A stretch of DNA of 64,000 nt. Origin: Dactylonectria macrodidyma (taxonomy: Eukaryota; Ascomycota; Sordariomycetes; Hypocreales; Nectriaceae). The notes under the pieces were generated by a model. The model had not been told where the DNA came from. It made no database searches and saw only the letters and a list, made by a program, of their open reading frames with translations. The translations under genes and the position numbers were made by a program. Location of the stretch: assembly GCA_020744425.1 (NCBI GenBank), contig JAGMUV010000014.1, forward strand, positions 1,116,001 to 1,180,000, in the 5' to 3' direction. This document shows positions 29,597 to 41,583 of the stretch, one piece after another (position 1 is the stretch's first letter; the number at the start of each line of letters is the position of its first letter).

Positions 29597-32073
29597 TTAG
29601 TCCTTGTTTGAAGGCCTCTCATCTGGGTTTTGTCTGTGATATCCGTCGGGTGAAGACCCTTTCTTCGGTTCCTCCTCTTGATGTTCCTCCTTAGGGGGGT
29701 CAGCGGGAGGCGGGTTCTCCTCCTTGTGTTCCTCTGGATGCTCCTCTGGATGCTCCTCTGGATGCTCCTCTGGATGCTCCTCGGGGTGCTCCTCGGGATG
29801 CTCTTCGGGATGCTCCTCGGGATGCTCTTCGGGATGCTCCTCGGGATGCTCCTCAGGGTGTTCATCCTTAGGAGGATCAACTGGAGGTGGGTTCTCGTTC
29901 TCCTTGGGGGCATCGGCGGGAGGCGGGTTCTCCTCATGATGTTCCTCTTGGTGTTCCTCTACAGGAGCATCAGCGGGAGGGGGGTTTTCCTCTTTGTGTT
30001 CTTCGGGATGTTCCTCAGGGTGCTCCTCAGGGTGCTCCTCGGGATGTTCCTCTGGGCGTTCATCCTTGGGAGGATCAGCTGGAGGTGGGTTTTCCTCGTG
30101 ATGCTCCTCGTGATGCTCATCCTGAGGTGCATCAGCCGGCGGCGGGTTTTCCGCCGGAGGATCGGCGGGAGGCGGGTTTTCTTCATGGTGTTCCTCTACA
30201 GGAGCATCAGCGGGAGGAGGGTTCTCCTCATGGTGTTCTTCAGGATGCTCGTCCTTCGGGGGATCGACGGGAGGCGGGTTCTCATTGGCACCATCCGCAG
30301 GAGGGGGGTTTTCCTTGGGAGGCTCGGCAGGAGGAGGTGCGTTTTCAACAGGAGGCTCTTGCTTGGGAGCATCAACGGGAGGGGGGTTCTCCACGGGAGG
30401 TTCAGCAGGGGGTGGGTTTTCGACTGGAGGTTCGGCAGGAGGAGGCGGAGGAGGCGGAGGAGCAACCGGCTGGTCTCTGTATAGCTGCGCATCATACGAC
30501 GCTGGACACAGCTCTTCCCACATTCTCGTCTCGCCATCATCGGCCCAGATGCCATCCGTCAGCATCGGCAGCTGCTCCTCACGGCGCTTCGCCATCAGCC
30601 TGCGTGCGTGGCCGTGCCACCAGGCCTTGACCCACTGAGAGTCGAGCTGGGAGGGGTCCTCGGCATTCTGATGGATCATGACGGGGACGGTTCCCAGACA
30701 GATCTGCGTGTACATGGGCATGTTGGTCCAGTCTCGGCCGGGCATCATGTTGAGCACGCCGCCCCGGGGCAGGTTGTCCAGCTGCGGCGGCTTGGGCTTG
30801 CAGCCCCAAATGTTCTGCACGCCAACCTCCTCCTTGAGTGATTTGGTGTGGCGGATCCATCGACCATCATCGACACTGTCCAATGTCTGGTAGGCGAGCT
30901 GGTTTCTGTAATCGATAGTCATTCCGAATTCGTAAGGCTTCCCGGGGAGATAGCCGGGATCGAGATGCTCGTGAGGAAAGGGCGGGTTCAGAGGATCATC
31001 GATGGTCCAGCCTCCGTGGACGCGAGGCTCAGGGCTAGAGCCAGGGCGACCGGGTGTGCGGGAGTCGAGGTAGTTATCCACACGTCTACGATGGCGACGG
31101 CGCATCACCTCGCGGTAGAACTCCTGCCTGCCGAACATATCGACCCACACATTCTGCTCATTTTCCTCGATACAAGTCGCGATGTCACTTTCGCCATATG
31201 GATCGACCCAGAATCCTCGGTTCGTTATGCACTCCTCCAGCTTTTCCTTAGCCCGCTCGAGCATAGGACGCAGATCCTTCACCTTGCCAATGAAGTAGCC
31301 TGAAGCCAGATACCGCGCGCGGAGCTTGGACGTGGCATTCTGAGCGTCCACGGCGATTGTGTTGTTAGGGCGTAGGTGCTTGGCTGGGGGCGGATCCTGT
31401 AGTGCGTAGCAACCGACTGAGGGATGCTTGTTGGGATAGCAGTGATCACTACCGCTAAAAACCACAGATGTTTTGACATCCTCGATCTGTTGGGCGCGAC
31501 CCAATCGCTGGGCAACGCGCTCGTTCTCTTCGGCAATGATGGCATCGTAGCGGCTCACAAGTACCTCGAAGGGCAGTTGGAACCACATGTGGGAGGAGTC
31601 AAACACAATAACGAGGTCGTCTTCAAATCCATGCTTCTTTCGTCGTTCCGGGTCGTTGACGTATGAGAGGGCACTCTGAATTTTGGCAAAAGGTGAGCGG
31701 CCCTGGCCCCAGCCGACGATATGGGGTTTGGGATAGCCGAGAACGGCCATTGTGAGGAGCGTCTTGCAGAAACCGATTGTTGAGCCGTCGGCGGGCATGA
31801 CGAGGTGGTAACTCCGTGACGAAGGAGGCTTTTCATCCGTCGAGCCGCCGCCGAGGGCAATGTCTGTGGTGTCGGTGACCCATGGTGTGTGAAAGGCGTT
31901 TCGATAAGGCTGAAGCGTCCTGGTTAGAACCCGCTACTTCACAGTCCTCCGCATTACTGCTGTCTAAGGAAATGAAGGATACTCACAGAGAGAAGGACGC
32001 CGTAGAGGAGCGAGGTGATGATCAAGGCGACGAAAACGAGAGTTGAGGTCCGCCACCTCAGCTTGGACAGCAT
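29597..32073 (-). CDS. Golgi-type glycosyltransferase (PLOD/procollagen glycosyltransferase-like) with a Pro-Glu-His tail
   Basis: Two exons, 32073-31987 and 31933-29597; the 53-bp intron (GTGAGT...GTAG) joins GVLLS to RVLTRTLQPY in frame, total 807 residues. Residues 1-29 (MLSKLRWRTSTLVFVALIIT...) form a short cytosolic tail and one membrane helix, as in type II Golgi enzymes. The catalytic-like region (YHLVMPADGSTIGFCKTLL, WGQGRSPFAKIQSALSYVND, LRARYLASGYFIGKVKDLRP, WVDPYGESDIATCIE) matches a fungal group related to the glycosyltransferase domain of lysyl hydroxylases/procollagen glycosyltransferases. In the place where a metal-binding DxxD is expected it reads VIVFDSSHMWFQLP. From about residue 517 to the end it is low complexity, with repeated PPPADPP and PEEH units. 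It probably decorates wall or secreted glycoproteins (inference). Confidence 0.72.
29731..29862. repeat. 12-bp coding tandem repeat (PEEH), 11 copies
   Basis: Copies of the 12-mer GATGCTCCTCTG and variants run head to tail, coding PEEH on the minus strand in the glycosyltransferase tail. Further looser copies extend to about 30470. Confidence 0.92.
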
Positions 32074-34309
32074 CTTGGAGATGTGGCCGCCACGGCAATG
32101 GCGGGGGATTGAATCCGAGTGTTGGTTCCGAGGTATACAAAGCGATGCAGAGGACGGACAAGCAAAAATGGAAAACCAGGCGCACAAAGGGAGTGATGAT
32201 GCGCCCAAGTTGGATGTCAGTCGGTACCGACGTGGTGGAACAGTGAAGCACGGCACGCAAGAGAGAGAGTGAATGGAAGAAGAGAGGAAGTAGATCAACA
32301 GAAGCCGGCCGGGTTCAAGGTCAAGTCAGACAGACATGCAAGGGCAAGCGGCTTGCATACCAGTCCAGGGGGGCACAAAAGGGGCGGAGGCGTGCAAAAG
32401 AAAGCCAATGACGATGGGAGCGTTGCGGTCCAAAGCCGACACGCCCCTAAAAAAGCAAGCCTAGAAGCCCTGTGGGATAACGCGCAGAGCGGCACTACCT
32501 TTACCGGGATCGGTTTGGCGACGGGTTGTGCTCCATTCTGCGTATCTATCGAAACGGGAATATTGCACTACGAAAGTCTAGTGGCCCTCTGAACGTGAAG
32601 AGATTTGAGTTCTAGGGGCCTGGGCTAAGGCGTGTTAGCTGCTCGTGAGGCTGATCACTACCGAGGACGCCCTGCAATCGACTTCAGGACAGGGTCAACG
32701 AGGGAGACGGATGATGGGTACAGTGCTGTACACCTGGAAACCCCCCTGTTGTCTGCATTGCAATGCGTCTATGAAAAAAAAAACGGCTTATTTGAACGCC
32801 AAACTCTGACCAAAATGGCTGTGGGAGGCGCAACTATTCTCAGCTATTGGTCGCTAGCGCGTGGGCCAATGTCAGGGGTAGGCACTATCGATGCGCTATT
32901 GCACCTTGGTCAATGGTGTGAAAGACGACGTTGTGTGGCGTTCTGCTGAGGCGCAAACCCCTGATTCTAGGCAACGCGCGTTAAACTTGCTGCCAAGTGG
33001 TGAAAAGGGATACATCGCATAGTCTGTGAAAGGAAGGAAGACGACACTGGTATAAGTCAACCAACGTTGTATCCTTCAAGCGGTGTTGTTTGATTCGTTT
33101 CTGTACCCCCTGTTGACTATTACCGGGATGGAGGTGGCAGGGGGGCCTGAAGATCTGCCCTATCGACACTGGTTCCGATTCGCGCTGGCATGCCCTTGCA
33201 TTCTCTCTGCTTTGGTACTCCGTCAGGTAAGGTAGGTACTACCTATGTAGTCGCGGACAGTACTCCCTACGTTAGTAGTGTATCAGCAATACAGCGGTAG
33301 ATTATTTGACTAGGAGCCTAATGCAGGGCGGTAGACAAGTGCCGCAGGTAGGTGATCAACTCCTACATATCTGCGTAACTCACACGAGCAGTAATTACAG
33401 CGTCAGCACGATAATAAATGGCTTGCCTTGCAATCCCCTCACCACCCCATCCCTCAGCTCCTTGACCAGGGCCCACCGGGCGCCTCAGGCTAACTCCAAT
33501 AGCAATTGGGCGCGGTATCGTTTCAGCTGAACATCTTGTGTGCTTATCCAAGTCGCATTTTAGGATGCTCCAATTTCAAACCATTCCAACCAAAGATCCA
33601 TTGCAGAAGAGCCAGCACGGGCACCCCTGAGCCCCAGGTGCTATCAAGGACGACTTTAAGTAAGGTATGTGTGAGTGCTTGATGAGTGTGGGGGGGAAGC
33701 ATATACAACGGGTTGTGATTTTCGAATTGAGCTTTGGCATCAGAATGGCCTGGCTAGCCCGCTCGCCGCAACGACGGGCTAAGGATTTTCTAATGCGTAC
33801 CGAAGTTCCTACTCGGATTCGATACAAGGGATTTCATCAAGGTGGTGGCAGCATGGGCAACATACCAACCCCCAGCCGTCATCGTAGACTCTAAGACGGC
33901 ATTCTTAGGCCCTGATAAGATAACGGTCATGCTAAACCTATTTGGGTGGCTATTGTGGTGGGGACTGGGAATTTTCTCCCAGCAGCCCCTCCAACAGTCA
34001 CAGGTGTCAAGCTTGACGGCAATTGAAGGTCCAAGTGCGAACGTCACAGATCTCAACTGCTTTTGCGCGCTTTCCGTCGAATAAACTGGCTATATCCTAG
34101 GAACCCTGAGGCGAGGTCTGGAATTGAAGAGTCGGTTCTCGTGTAGGTATCAGATAGCGTGCATTCTCATCTCCTGGTCCCGCCTCCCCCGCCTCGTCAC
34201 CGAACCTCGACCTCTCCGAGTCGCATCGCGAACTACACCAAGGGACTCGCCTAGAGGCTTCAACCGTCCCCAATCTCCATCCAATATCCTCCATTCCATT
34301 CTATCCGCC
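32074..34309. promoter_or_regulatory. Long divergent promoter region between the glycosyltransferase and RPC37
   Basis: These 2.2 kb have no convincing gene. At 33213-33260 there is a cluster of TACTCCGT, AGGTAAGGTAGGTA and TAGGT motifs of a kind often seen in fungal intergenic DNA. The right end (34160-34309) is pyrimidine-rich, as in fungal 5' leaders. Confidence 0.5.
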
Positions 34310-35529
34310 ATGGACAAGCTCGACGAAGCTGCGCTCGTGGCGCCAATGGACCTCGACGCTGCCATCGACCCCAGCCTCACAGCGACGCTCGATGACGACA
34401 GCACCGACGACGACCCCGTCACGGCGACGTACAAGGTCTTCATCAACCCAAGCCTACCCCTCGGCCGCCGGCTGCTCGTCCTACAGCACCCGAACCGCAC
34501 CGACGACGCCCCGCGCCCGCCGCCCACCGAGCTGCGCGTCAAGGCCAATGCCGGCATGGTCGAGGTCGACATGCCGCTCGACCATAGCGTTGCCTACGAC
34601 CGCGAGAAGGGCCTCTCCTGGGGCCGCACCCTGCACACCTCCATGGCTGCCAAGAACGGCGGTAGCCACGGCCTCGCTGGAGGCTTTGGCTTTGGTACCG
34701 TCCAGCGTGGACCCGGCGGCAGGAAGAAGGCAGAGGCCGAGGATGAGGATGCACTGGACTGGGCCGAGGCTGTGAGGCAGGACAAGGTCCTCCGCACCCA
34801 GACTCTCGGTGGGCAGTATCCCGAATACAAGGAAGTCCAGCACATGGTCGGGGTCTTCCAAGGCAGTACGTTGAATCATCGTCCCAGCTCTCAGACACCA
34901 ATCACTAACATACACTTCCAGATGACCTCCACCTCACCCCCGTCTCCTCCCTCGTCCACCTCCGCCCCCAGCTGCACCACATCGACGCAGCCGCCCAGCT
35001 CGAGCGCCAGGCCTCCGCCGCCGCCTCCAAGGAAGCCGCGCCGACGGCCGGCCCCGCTCGCGCCATCCACATGTCCGTCAAGGCCACCGGCGAGGGCGAC
35101 GGCGTCGCGGTCGAGACCATGGCCGACCGCCTGCGCGCCGTGCAGTCCGAGCATTGGCGCACCTTGCGTTACACCGACGAGAACGAGGAGGCCGCCTGGG
35201 AGGTGTACAACGAGAGCCTCTTCCTGCGCCCTACCCAGGGTGAGGACGCGGAAGCCGCTGCCGATGACGGGCGGCAACTAGAGGAAGCCGTTCCGCACTT
35301 TGGTACCCGGTGGACCGACAAGCAGCTGCTTGAAGCCGTCAGCGGCATCGAGAAGCCAGATCCGGAGCCCGTCGTCGTAGAAGAGCCCAAGCCTGTCCAG
35401 CCGGAGCCAGTGCAGGTCGTCCAGCTGCCTGCGGCAGAAGAGGCTCGCAAGCCAAAGCTCCGTCCACGGGGCGGAGCAGCAGCTGGGCCTGCACGGAGAG
35501 GCGGCAGGACTCGAGGAGCGAGCTCATAG
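34310..35529 (+). CDS. RPC37: RNA polymerase III subunit Rpc37/RPC5
   Basis: Two exons, 34310-34865 and 34922-35529; the 56-bp intron (GTACGT ... CTAAC ... TTCCAG) joins MVGVFQG to NDLHLTPVSSLVHLRPQL, total 387 residues. The N-terminus is acidic (MDKLDEAALVAPMDLDAAID). The Sin-type domain follows: YKVFINPSLPLGRRLLVLQH, GMVEVDMPLDHSVAYDREKG, WGRTLHTS, LDWAEAVRQDKVLRTQTLGG, characteristic of Rpc37/RPC5 (PF04801). The C-terminus is Pro/Glu-rich and ends in Arg/Gly. In yeast this subunit pairs with Rpc53 and works in initiation, termination and reinitiation by Pol III in the nucleus. A CT-rich leader precedes the start. Confidence 0.92.
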
Positions 35530-36034
35530 ATGAGATGCGTTCATGTCAAAAGTTGGCTGTGGTCACCTTGTGATCGAATATTTGGAAGAAAAGGTCGTGT
35601 TCATGAGATATCAAAGATGGGTTTTGCATGGGTCGGCGCACAGGAAAACTAGACACTACGATACCTGATATCAAGGTGACGCTCGTGGACAATGTTGCGG
35701 TAGCATTACTGATTTTTTTTTTCCTTTTTTACTAAAAAAGCATGAAATTTGAATCTGTGATATAATCCTGATGTCTCAACGCAGGAAGACCCCCTTATCC
35801 TCAGCAACCACATTGACCAACAGCTTGTGATGCTGGCACACGAAGCGCCTCAGCACTCGACAATATCGCCCTTGGAATATTGTACACCCGGCATGCCCAT
35901 GGATATTCTCTACCCGCAAGCCAACCTGCTCCTCTGTGCACCGTCGCTTCCCAGTTGACCCCATTGCCCAAACATACTTGCCCAAATAGCCCAGGAATCG
36001 CCCGAGGTAGCATAAAGTGCATAAAAAAGCCCAT
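35530..36034. other. Intergenic stretch between convergent RPC37 and PAT1
   Basis: Two 3' flanks with a poly-T run near 35711-35728. No gene seen. Confidence 0.5.
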
Positions 36035-38474
36035 TTACTGAAGCAGTTCCACGTCCAGACCGATGGAGCGCATAAAGAGGTTCACACTGCTGAGGCGGTC
36101 GGCCGCCATGGCCGCCGGCAGTGTCTTGGACAGAGAGACTGTATCAAGGACGCGATCCTTGACAGCGAGGACCAGACGAGTTTGCTGGTCGTGGGTAGCA
36201 CTGACGCCCATGGCAGCGAGGAACTGCCAGACGTAGACGTCCTCTCCAGTATTAACGCTACCAGGGAAAATGTAAGGTAGTGATGGCTCAAGTCGAGTGA
36301 ACAAAGTCTCAAAAGTGCGATCCCTAGGCATTGTCAGTACGTTAATATCAGATGGAAATCATGTTGACATACCATTTCTCCCACTGCTCAGCATTGCCAG
36401 CACCGGTCTGCTTCAGAAGGACGGCGCGGCTAAGGATGAGCGTCAACATGGAAACACCGATTCTCGATCTCACAATGAGATCGACATTGAGCTTTGTGGC
36501 AATTAGGTTTAGAACACCATCAACAATATCCAAGCCAGTATCGTTGAAGTACTGCATCAGCGATGGCATGACGGTAGAGATAAAGAGTTCAATCTTCTCG
36601 CGCATCCGAGCGTTGAGCGTTGTCGTCTCGCCGGGAATGATAGCCGCTCCTTGCACAACATCTAACTGGTCGAGGTGGTAGATGATCATGGTCAAGATGG
36701 TGGTCCTCTGCTCGAACGACAGGTGGGGGAAAAGTCGAGGGATGGCCTTCTCACCCTTGGCACAGGACAAAAACGCAATGAAGGGGTGAGGAACTGTAGC
36801 ACCGATGGGCTCGTGGACCTTCAATTCATGCCACAGTCTGGCATTGTAAGCCTCCAGAATGGTGGCCCATTCTTTGTGCTTGTTCTGAAGCTCCTCGTCG
36901 GCCGGGTTGGTAATAGGGGGCGGGATGAGGCGGACGTGATCCTCAATCTGCATCAAGGTCTGGTAAACCTTTTCTACGTTACGCAGGATCGTCTTTCGAT
37001 CCAGCCCACCCTCCCTGTCGGCAGTAGCCCTGTGAGTCTCGTTTTCGGTGCGCTTGATGCTGAGAAGGGGCTTGGGTGTCTTGGCGTTGCTGAAAGAGAT
37101 CTTTCCCAAGCTTCCCGCAATGACAAGCTGGGGATTCTTGGGTTTGTTCTTGGCAGCTTCAACAGCTCTCTGGACCTGCTGTTCCATGCGCTGGAAGTGG
37201 TTCTCGGCAGGACGTCCATGACGTCGCATGCCGCCCTGACGACTGCCAGTCTGGTAGAGGTAGGTTTGAGCAAAGTTACTCAGCGGCTGGCTAGGGTTCT
37301 GGCGCTGGCCAGCTCGGATATGGCTGTAAACTTGGTAATAGAAATCCTCGGCAATGGAAGCGTCCGATCCCTCGACAGGGTTACCCGTGGCAGAGACAAG
37401 CTGCTGAAGCTGAATTCGGGTAATGAAGTTCTTGTCCTGAGGTGTCATCAAGCCATTGTCCTTCGACAGGAGCCAGATCTTGTGGTTGCGCTTAGCCCGC
37501 TTAGTCTCCTGGTCCAAAAAGGCGGCCTTTTCCTCCTCAGACATCTGCATCATCTGAGGATGCTGCTGAAGCTGAGCCAAATTGGCGAGGGCACTCTGAG
37601 ATAGCTTAGCCTGGTGGCCAGGGGTTCCCATGCGTGGAGCATCGCCTGAGAGGCGGTTCGGATTCTGCAAGATCTGGGTCGGCTGCGAAGACCCTCCCTG
37701 TTGTTGAGGCGGTGGCGCTTGCGCTGCCTGTGCTGGAGGCGTAGGCTTCGACTGCAGATTCTGGGGTCGCTGCAGAATTGTGACCGGGTGTCCATGTCCG
37801 TAGGGTTGAGCGTGCTGTTGCTGAGGGGTAGGGTAACCTCCAGATTGGGCGTAGGACAGTTCGGCAAGAGGAGGCTGAGGAGTTGGCTTTTTGGGCTGCG
37901 CGCGCATGGCGGCCTCAACCTCCTCGAGACTCATGACCTTGCGGCTAGCTGGCTGCGAAGCTTGAGCGGCCGGCGAGGCTTGAGCAGCTGGCTTGGCGGG
38001 TCCAATACCCCAGATGCTCCTGTCGACGTGCAGATCAGGAAGAGGTTCGGGGTCTTGGTACTTCTCGTAACCAGTGCGCAAAGGGCGATGAGTTGGCTGG
38101 TTCGAGTAGTACTGCTGCATGTTGGCAGCGGGCTGGGCAGCAGGAGCAGGCCTAGTGGCAGGCTGCTGGCGATGGTATCGAAGGTGCTCCTCCTCAATTG
38201 CGTTGGCAACCTTAGCAGTCTGGCCAAAGAAGTCAAAGTCCTTGCCAGGCTTGGCCGTAGTCGCAGGCCCGCTATCTCCAAAGGTGTCGTCGTTGAAGGC
38301 ATCGCCAGTCTCCTCAAGCTGGTCGCCGAGACCATCGTAGGTGTCCTCGAAATCGAGAGCGTCGTCGCCGTCGCCATCCCTGCCAGAAAGACCAGCGAAG
38401 GGGTCGTGGGCCTGGGAAAACCCAGGGGCCGTCGTGTTATGACGGCCAGATGTGTCGAAACCGAAGAATGACAT
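36035..38474 (-). CDS. PAT1: Pat1, decapping activator and mRNA-decay scaffold
   Basis: Two exons, 38474-36373 and 36323-36035; the 49-bp intron (GTATGT ... CCTAG) splits the Trp codon in EKWDRTFETLF. Total 796 residues, the normal length. The N-terminus MSFFGFDTSG with acidic/Phe-rich stretches (DALDFEDTYDGL, KDFDFFGQTA) is typical of Pat1, followed by a long Pro/Gln-rich disordered middle and the conserved region DNGLMTPQDKNFITRIQLQQL. The C-terminal Pat1 domain (HLDQLDVVQG, LQYFNDTGLDIVDGVLNLIA, GVSMLTLILSRAVLLKQTG) is the helical repeat that binds Lsm1-7 and Dcp2. It acts in cytoplasmic P-bodies, linking deadenylation to decapping. Confidence 0.95.
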
Positions 38475-41400
38475 TTTGGTGGAGGTTGATCCAGAAAGAA
38501 TGCGGATTGATTGTACTGGAAGGAATATTAGTTTCTGAGGTTGCGATTGGCACTAAGCAAGCAAGCAAATGGTTAGGCTCTGAACCCCGCTTCGAGGTCC
38601 ATGCCACGATGCCCTAGTCGTTGCTCTACGTAGTAGAAAGTGAGGCTCGGCAACTTTGAACACCAAAGCGGTTCCGGAAAGTGGCATATCCCAGAATGCA
38701 TCGCCCTTTAGGTATTCGGGGCCGTGTTGCCCGTAAGATGTTATAGGAACAGCTTTGTCGCGCACTAAGGAGGTGCCCGAGATGGAGTATTGGAACTTCA
38801 TTGCCTCGCGATGCGCTGCTGGTACAGCTCAGTTGACGCCACAAATCATAAAGCTTTGCTTTCCGTCCCCTCCGACAACGTTCGACTCGTCCAGTGCAGG
38901 GATTGCATAGCTTCGTCCGTCGTTTGTCACTTCCAGCTTGATTCGTCATATTTTGGATATCTCCATCTCGAGTTCGCGTGTAGCTTGCCAGGGTGCGGCC
39001 CGTCCGAAGGAAAAAGAAACACAAGAAGCGACGCGGTATAAAACTCACTACTAAGAGAAGGAGATGTTTGCAGGGTCGATCAAAGCGCACAAATCGATCA
39101 TGATGTCTTCCAAGTCGGGCTCAAGATGTCGGGGCGGCAAGGCCAAGGCTTGGAGGCGAGGGACCGGCCAATGAGTGGTCAAGCGGTTCGCTGTTCTCGG
39201 GGCAAGGTGCTCACGGGAGTCGGTAGATCCAGAAAAAAGCTGATGGGGAGAGGCGCGCTGCTTAACAGGTGCTCTGGGAAGCTATGTTCCGGTGGTGATG
39301 CGACGAGGGAGCCAGCGAGGTTCTTCTGAGTCGCCTCCCCACATGTGGGAATTTCCGCTTCCGGTGGCACGGGCCTCGCGATGTTTGGAGAAAAGATCAC
39401 GTGACGGCGCGCGTGAGAGGATTGAGGGATGGATGACATTTTGCTCGCTGATCAGATCGAGCACCGGTCAAATAAGTCGTTTGGTCTAATTACTCGAGTT
39501 GATTTCTAAGTTTTGTCACCTTTCATCCTACATTGGATTGAGTGTAACGTTTTGAGATAGCCCTTCATCGAGGAAATGAGTTTCAGTTGGTTGCAGCTCT
39601 GATGCACAGAATAGCGTTGTTGGATCTGCTTTTGCTGCTTGTGGTGCCATTCAGCCTATTATAACTGTAGGACAGAATCGCGTCGAAAAAGGTTCTTCAT
39701 ATCAATTGACATAGACAGTCACTAAGGTGTTGAACATTAAATGCGCACGCGTTTCACAGCATGTCTTGCGTGAGAGCGCAGTATGGATCCAGAACCAAAG
39801 TGGTCTATTCGACGCATTGGCAAGACGTAAGCTGATCAGTGAGGTGACGTACTGGACAGAATACGTGTCCGTGGCAGCACTTCAATTTGCCCTGCAGCCC
39901 GCTAGCCTTTGCGACACGGACAAGAGACATTTTGATAACAACATCCACCCAGTGCGCAAATACTGCGCTATGAATGTCGCTATCTTCCCTTGCAGTTCGG
40001 TTGCTTCTCTCCCTCCGCCAAGTTAGGCACGCGTCGTCAGCACGGAGGGATTGATCTGGCACTCCTGAGGAAGGAAAACACCGCTCACATTAAGAACAGC
40101 TATTAAAGAATAAGTAAATAATAATAGCTAAATTATAACTAAATTGAGATATGAATATTCATAAAAAGGATCATAAAGTGAACTAAATGTAGATATAAAT
40201 TAGCACTTTTTATTAAATTTGCTAGATTAATACTAAAGGTATAAAGTATCGTAATGCTTTGGGGTGTGTCATGTATTTCTTCCCCCCTTGCTAGCATCAA
40301 TTGCACGAGGGAGGGCAGAAGATAACCGCCCCTCCTTTTCCCCTGTAACCTGCTTCTCGCTGTACGAGGAACAAAGAAGTGGAGATGAATGGATCTTGTC
40401 ACTTTGAGTACGGTCGACTGCAGCCACAGAGCACAAAGGCCAAGCAAAAAGGATGGGCTCTGAGTCCCTAACGCAAGGTCTGCTTGTTTTATAAAAGGGG
40501 CACCAATACGAGGTTGTAAAGCCGGGACAGCCGTTGGAGCGCTAGGTGTGATCCAGCTGAGGAGAGTTCCTGGGGCGTCTCGAAGCCCTGAAATTGGCCC
40601 CTTAAGCCTGATCCAGCCGCCAGCAGCTGTGCTGGCAGTGAACTCGCTGAGGCTGGATGCACCGAGTGGACCTCTTCATTCCAGTAGCGCTCCTTGCCAG
40701 ATCGGACGAGCCAGGCTCTGATACAGTGCGGGAGGGGACCCGGCGCTGCGATACGAAGCAGTAGCGCTGTTCACGATAGGCCTGGATTTTCTTAGACACC
40801 AGGCGTTGCCATGCGCTATTCCCCCCCTGAACCTCGCCAAAAAGAAAACCCCCAATCCCAACGGCGGTGTCTCTAGAGAATGGGCCAGCAGAGGACGCGA
40901 TATGGGCCCGTACATAGTACTTCGTAGCCTGTAGGACGGTGTCGGCACATGTTAGCTGCTGTTTCCTCCCCCTGACGCAAGTACCGGCCATTGAATGGTA
41001 CTTTCTGACGGGCGTGGAATTGGCTGACACGAACCCTGAAATGAGCCTAGTGCGCAGTAACTACTGTACGGGCCAGCCCTGGCGTCGCTCGTCTCATGTA
41101 TTGCCCGCCCAGAGGTACCTTGCTACCTGGTTGGCCATCCCCGTTGACAGCGTCGCCTTGTACCTGGCGAAGATCATGGGCCTGGCTCTTGCGCCTCCCT
41201 CCCGTCCCCAGAAACCCAGGCAGACTTTCGTTATCCATCCATCCCGTCCTTTTCATCCTTCCTTTCCTTCTCCTGCTTCTCCGTATCCTCCCATTACGGG
41301 CTTCTCCTTTCGTCGCGTGACCTTACATTGACGACGATTCTCTGGCAGCGGCCCGCCAGCTCCACTGCCCTATACGCCATGGTCGTTTGAGAACCGCATC

Positions 41401-41583
41401 TCTTCATCCCGTCCATCGCCCAGGTCCTTAACCGTGTCTTTGGGCCACTTCGCCGCAATTCTTTTTTACTAGCAGCCAGCGCACCACCCCCTGCCGCCTG
41501 CGACATACATCATCACCACCCGCCCCGTTTCTCTCCTGCCGTTTCTTCTCTCGACGTCGCACGTCGACTGACTTTTATTCATC
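38475..41583. promoter_or_regulatory. 3.1-kb divergent region between PAT1 and the KRE2-like gene
   Basis: No gene is supported; the frames of 80-154 codons here show no protein character. It contains an AT-rich relic (40080-40260, listed) and a long CT-rich leader (about 41210-41583) before the KRE2-like start. Confidence 0.5.
40080..40260. repeat. AT-rich island, probable RIP-type relic
   Basis: The run is dominated by TAA, TTA and TAT words (for example AATAATAATAGC and AAATTATAACTAAATTG) inside otherwise GC-balanced DNA. It is too decayed to name an element. Confidence 0.45.

Noticed and set aside
29678..30484. 268-codon plus-strand frame over the glycosyltransferase tail
   Set aside because: It is the antisense reading of the 12-bp and Pro-codon repeats; its Leu/Gly/Arg composition is a by-product of the repeat.
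36675..37604. 309-codon frame antisense to PAT1
   Set aside because: No protein character and fully inside a well-supported gene.
38626..39090. 154-codon minus-strand frame upstream of PAT1
   Set aside because: It overlaps the PAT1 promoter region and shows no protein pattern.
40602..41030. 142-codon minus-strand frame in the PAT1/KRE2 gap
   Set aside because: No motif or domain recognisable; random composition.
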